A stretch of DNA of 5,881 nt from Candidatus Sulfotelmatobacter sp. (GTDB lineage Bacteria > Acidobacteriota > Terriglobia > Terriglobales > Acidobacteriaceae): positions 1-5,881 of the forward strand of contig JASIKQ010000401.1 in the NCBI GenBank assembly GCA_030049565.1. The letters are read 5' to 3'. The position numbers and the translations under genes were made by a program. Each line of letters starts with the position of its first letter. The stretch's first letter is position 1. Shown in pieces: positions 5,606 to 5,881 of this stretch. Under the pieces are notes generated by a model. The model had not been told where the DNA came from, ran no database searches, and was given only the letters and a program-made list of their open reading frames with translations.

Positions 5606-5881
5606 GAACTTGTCTCATAAATGGCGGTTGAACCTACTTTGCTATTTGCACGCGGTTGAAAACCGGTGAGAAGGAGGGCATGCGAGGACGATGGGAACTC
5701 AGCGATGCCCAATGGAAACTTATCGAACCGATCTTAAGACCGCAGCGGCGTGCCGACGGTCGTGGTCGACCCTGGCAGGATACGCGAGCTGTGCTCAACG
5801 GAATTCTGTGGGTGTTGGGCACCGGAGCGCAGTGGCGCGAACTGCCCAACAGGTATCCGCCGTACCAGACCTGCCATCGCC
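5606..5881 (+). mobile_element. IS5-family insertion sequence, left end and start of transposase (partial)
   Basis: The transposase start at 5680 is typical of an IS5-family element. The left terminus is inferred: the pseudogene frame stops making sense at about 5605, and the sequence beginning GAACTTGTCTCATAA (5606-5620) is a plausible terminal inverted repeat 74 bp before the transposase start. The preceding TTA or TTAG would fit the short T-A target duplications of the IS1031/IS427 groups. The right end, the second inverted repeat and the second copy of the duplication are outside the window, so the exact boundary is unproven. Confidence 0.55.
5680..5881 (+). CDS. IS5-family transposase, N-terminal part (DUF4096-type)
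   Basis: The frame is open from ATG 5680 to the right edge: 67 residues, partial. The sequence is characteristic of the N-terminal DUF4096 region of IS5-family (IS1031/IS427-like) transposases: RWELSDAQWKLIEPILRP (4-21), DGRGRPWQDTRAVLNGILWV (26-45), LGTGAQWRELPNRYPPYQTC (46-65). In complete elements this is followed by the DDE catalytic domain, in some subgroups reached by a programmed frameshift; none of that is visible here. An AAGGAGG (5671-5677) precedes the ATG with a short 2-nt gap; an in-frame TTG at 5656 is a less likely start. An ATG at 5691 is in another frame. There is no lesion within the visible part, so the insertion may be fairly recent. Confidence 0.88.
   Translation, partial: MRGRWELSDAQWKLIEPILRPQRRADGRGRPWQDTRAVLNGILWVLGTGAQWRELPNRYPPYQTCHR

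Noticed and set aside
5491..5712. Minus-strand 73-codon frame read as an intact small gene
   Set aside because: Its first half lies in the IS end and opposes the transposase start; its second half is the remnant of a larger gene whose real continuation is in another frame.

Overview
The window looks like chromosomal DNA of an acidobacterium-like Gram-negative bacterium. This is inferred from three things: moderately GC-rich coding sequence, a PEP-CTERM protein, and the overall style of the proteins (AMIN/STN periplasmic protein, Mrp-type ATPase, DUF4096-type IS5 transposase). No rRNA or other taxonomic marker is present, so the assignment is tentative.

Layout, left to right. (1) At 1-827 on the minus strand lies the first 275 residues of an exported AMIN-domain plus STN-like protein; its C-terminus is beyond the left edge. 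(2) At 936-1931, minus strand, a PEP-CTERM protein with an arginine-rich N-terminus and an N-terminal membrane anchor; it lies 108 bp upstream of gene 1 on the same strand and may be co-transcribed with it. (3) At 1932-2288, a 357-bp gap with a candidate terminator-like A8/hairpin/T8 structure and a candidate -10 box. (4) At 2289-3107, minus strand, a 2-keto-4-pentenoate hydratase / oxalocrotonate decarboxylase family enzyme. (5) At 3108-3227, a divergent promoter gap. (6) At 3228-4289, plus strand, an orphan PstS-like phosphate-binding protein in which several phosphate-contacting residues appear substituted. (7) At 4290-4419, a convergent gap with a 9-bp hairpin. (8) At 4420-5271, minus strand, an Mrp/NBP35-family Fe-S cluster carrier ATPase that lacks the N-terminal MIP18/DUF59 domain and starts at TTG. 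(9) At 5354-5605, minus strand, a decayed C-terminal gene remnant carrying a frameshift and an internal amber codon, cut off by (10) the left end of an IS5-family element (about 5606 to the right edge) with the first 67 residues of its transposase.

The genes do not form one pathway. The left pair (AMIN/STN and PEP-CTERM) concerns the cell envelope. The hydratase, PstS and Mrp genes are single-gene units in alternating orientation. The right end is a degraded, IS-invaded stretch. I see no clear undescribed multi-gene system. The points most worth a second look are the atypical PstS pocket, the envelope gene pair, and the reconstructable pseudogene under the IS.
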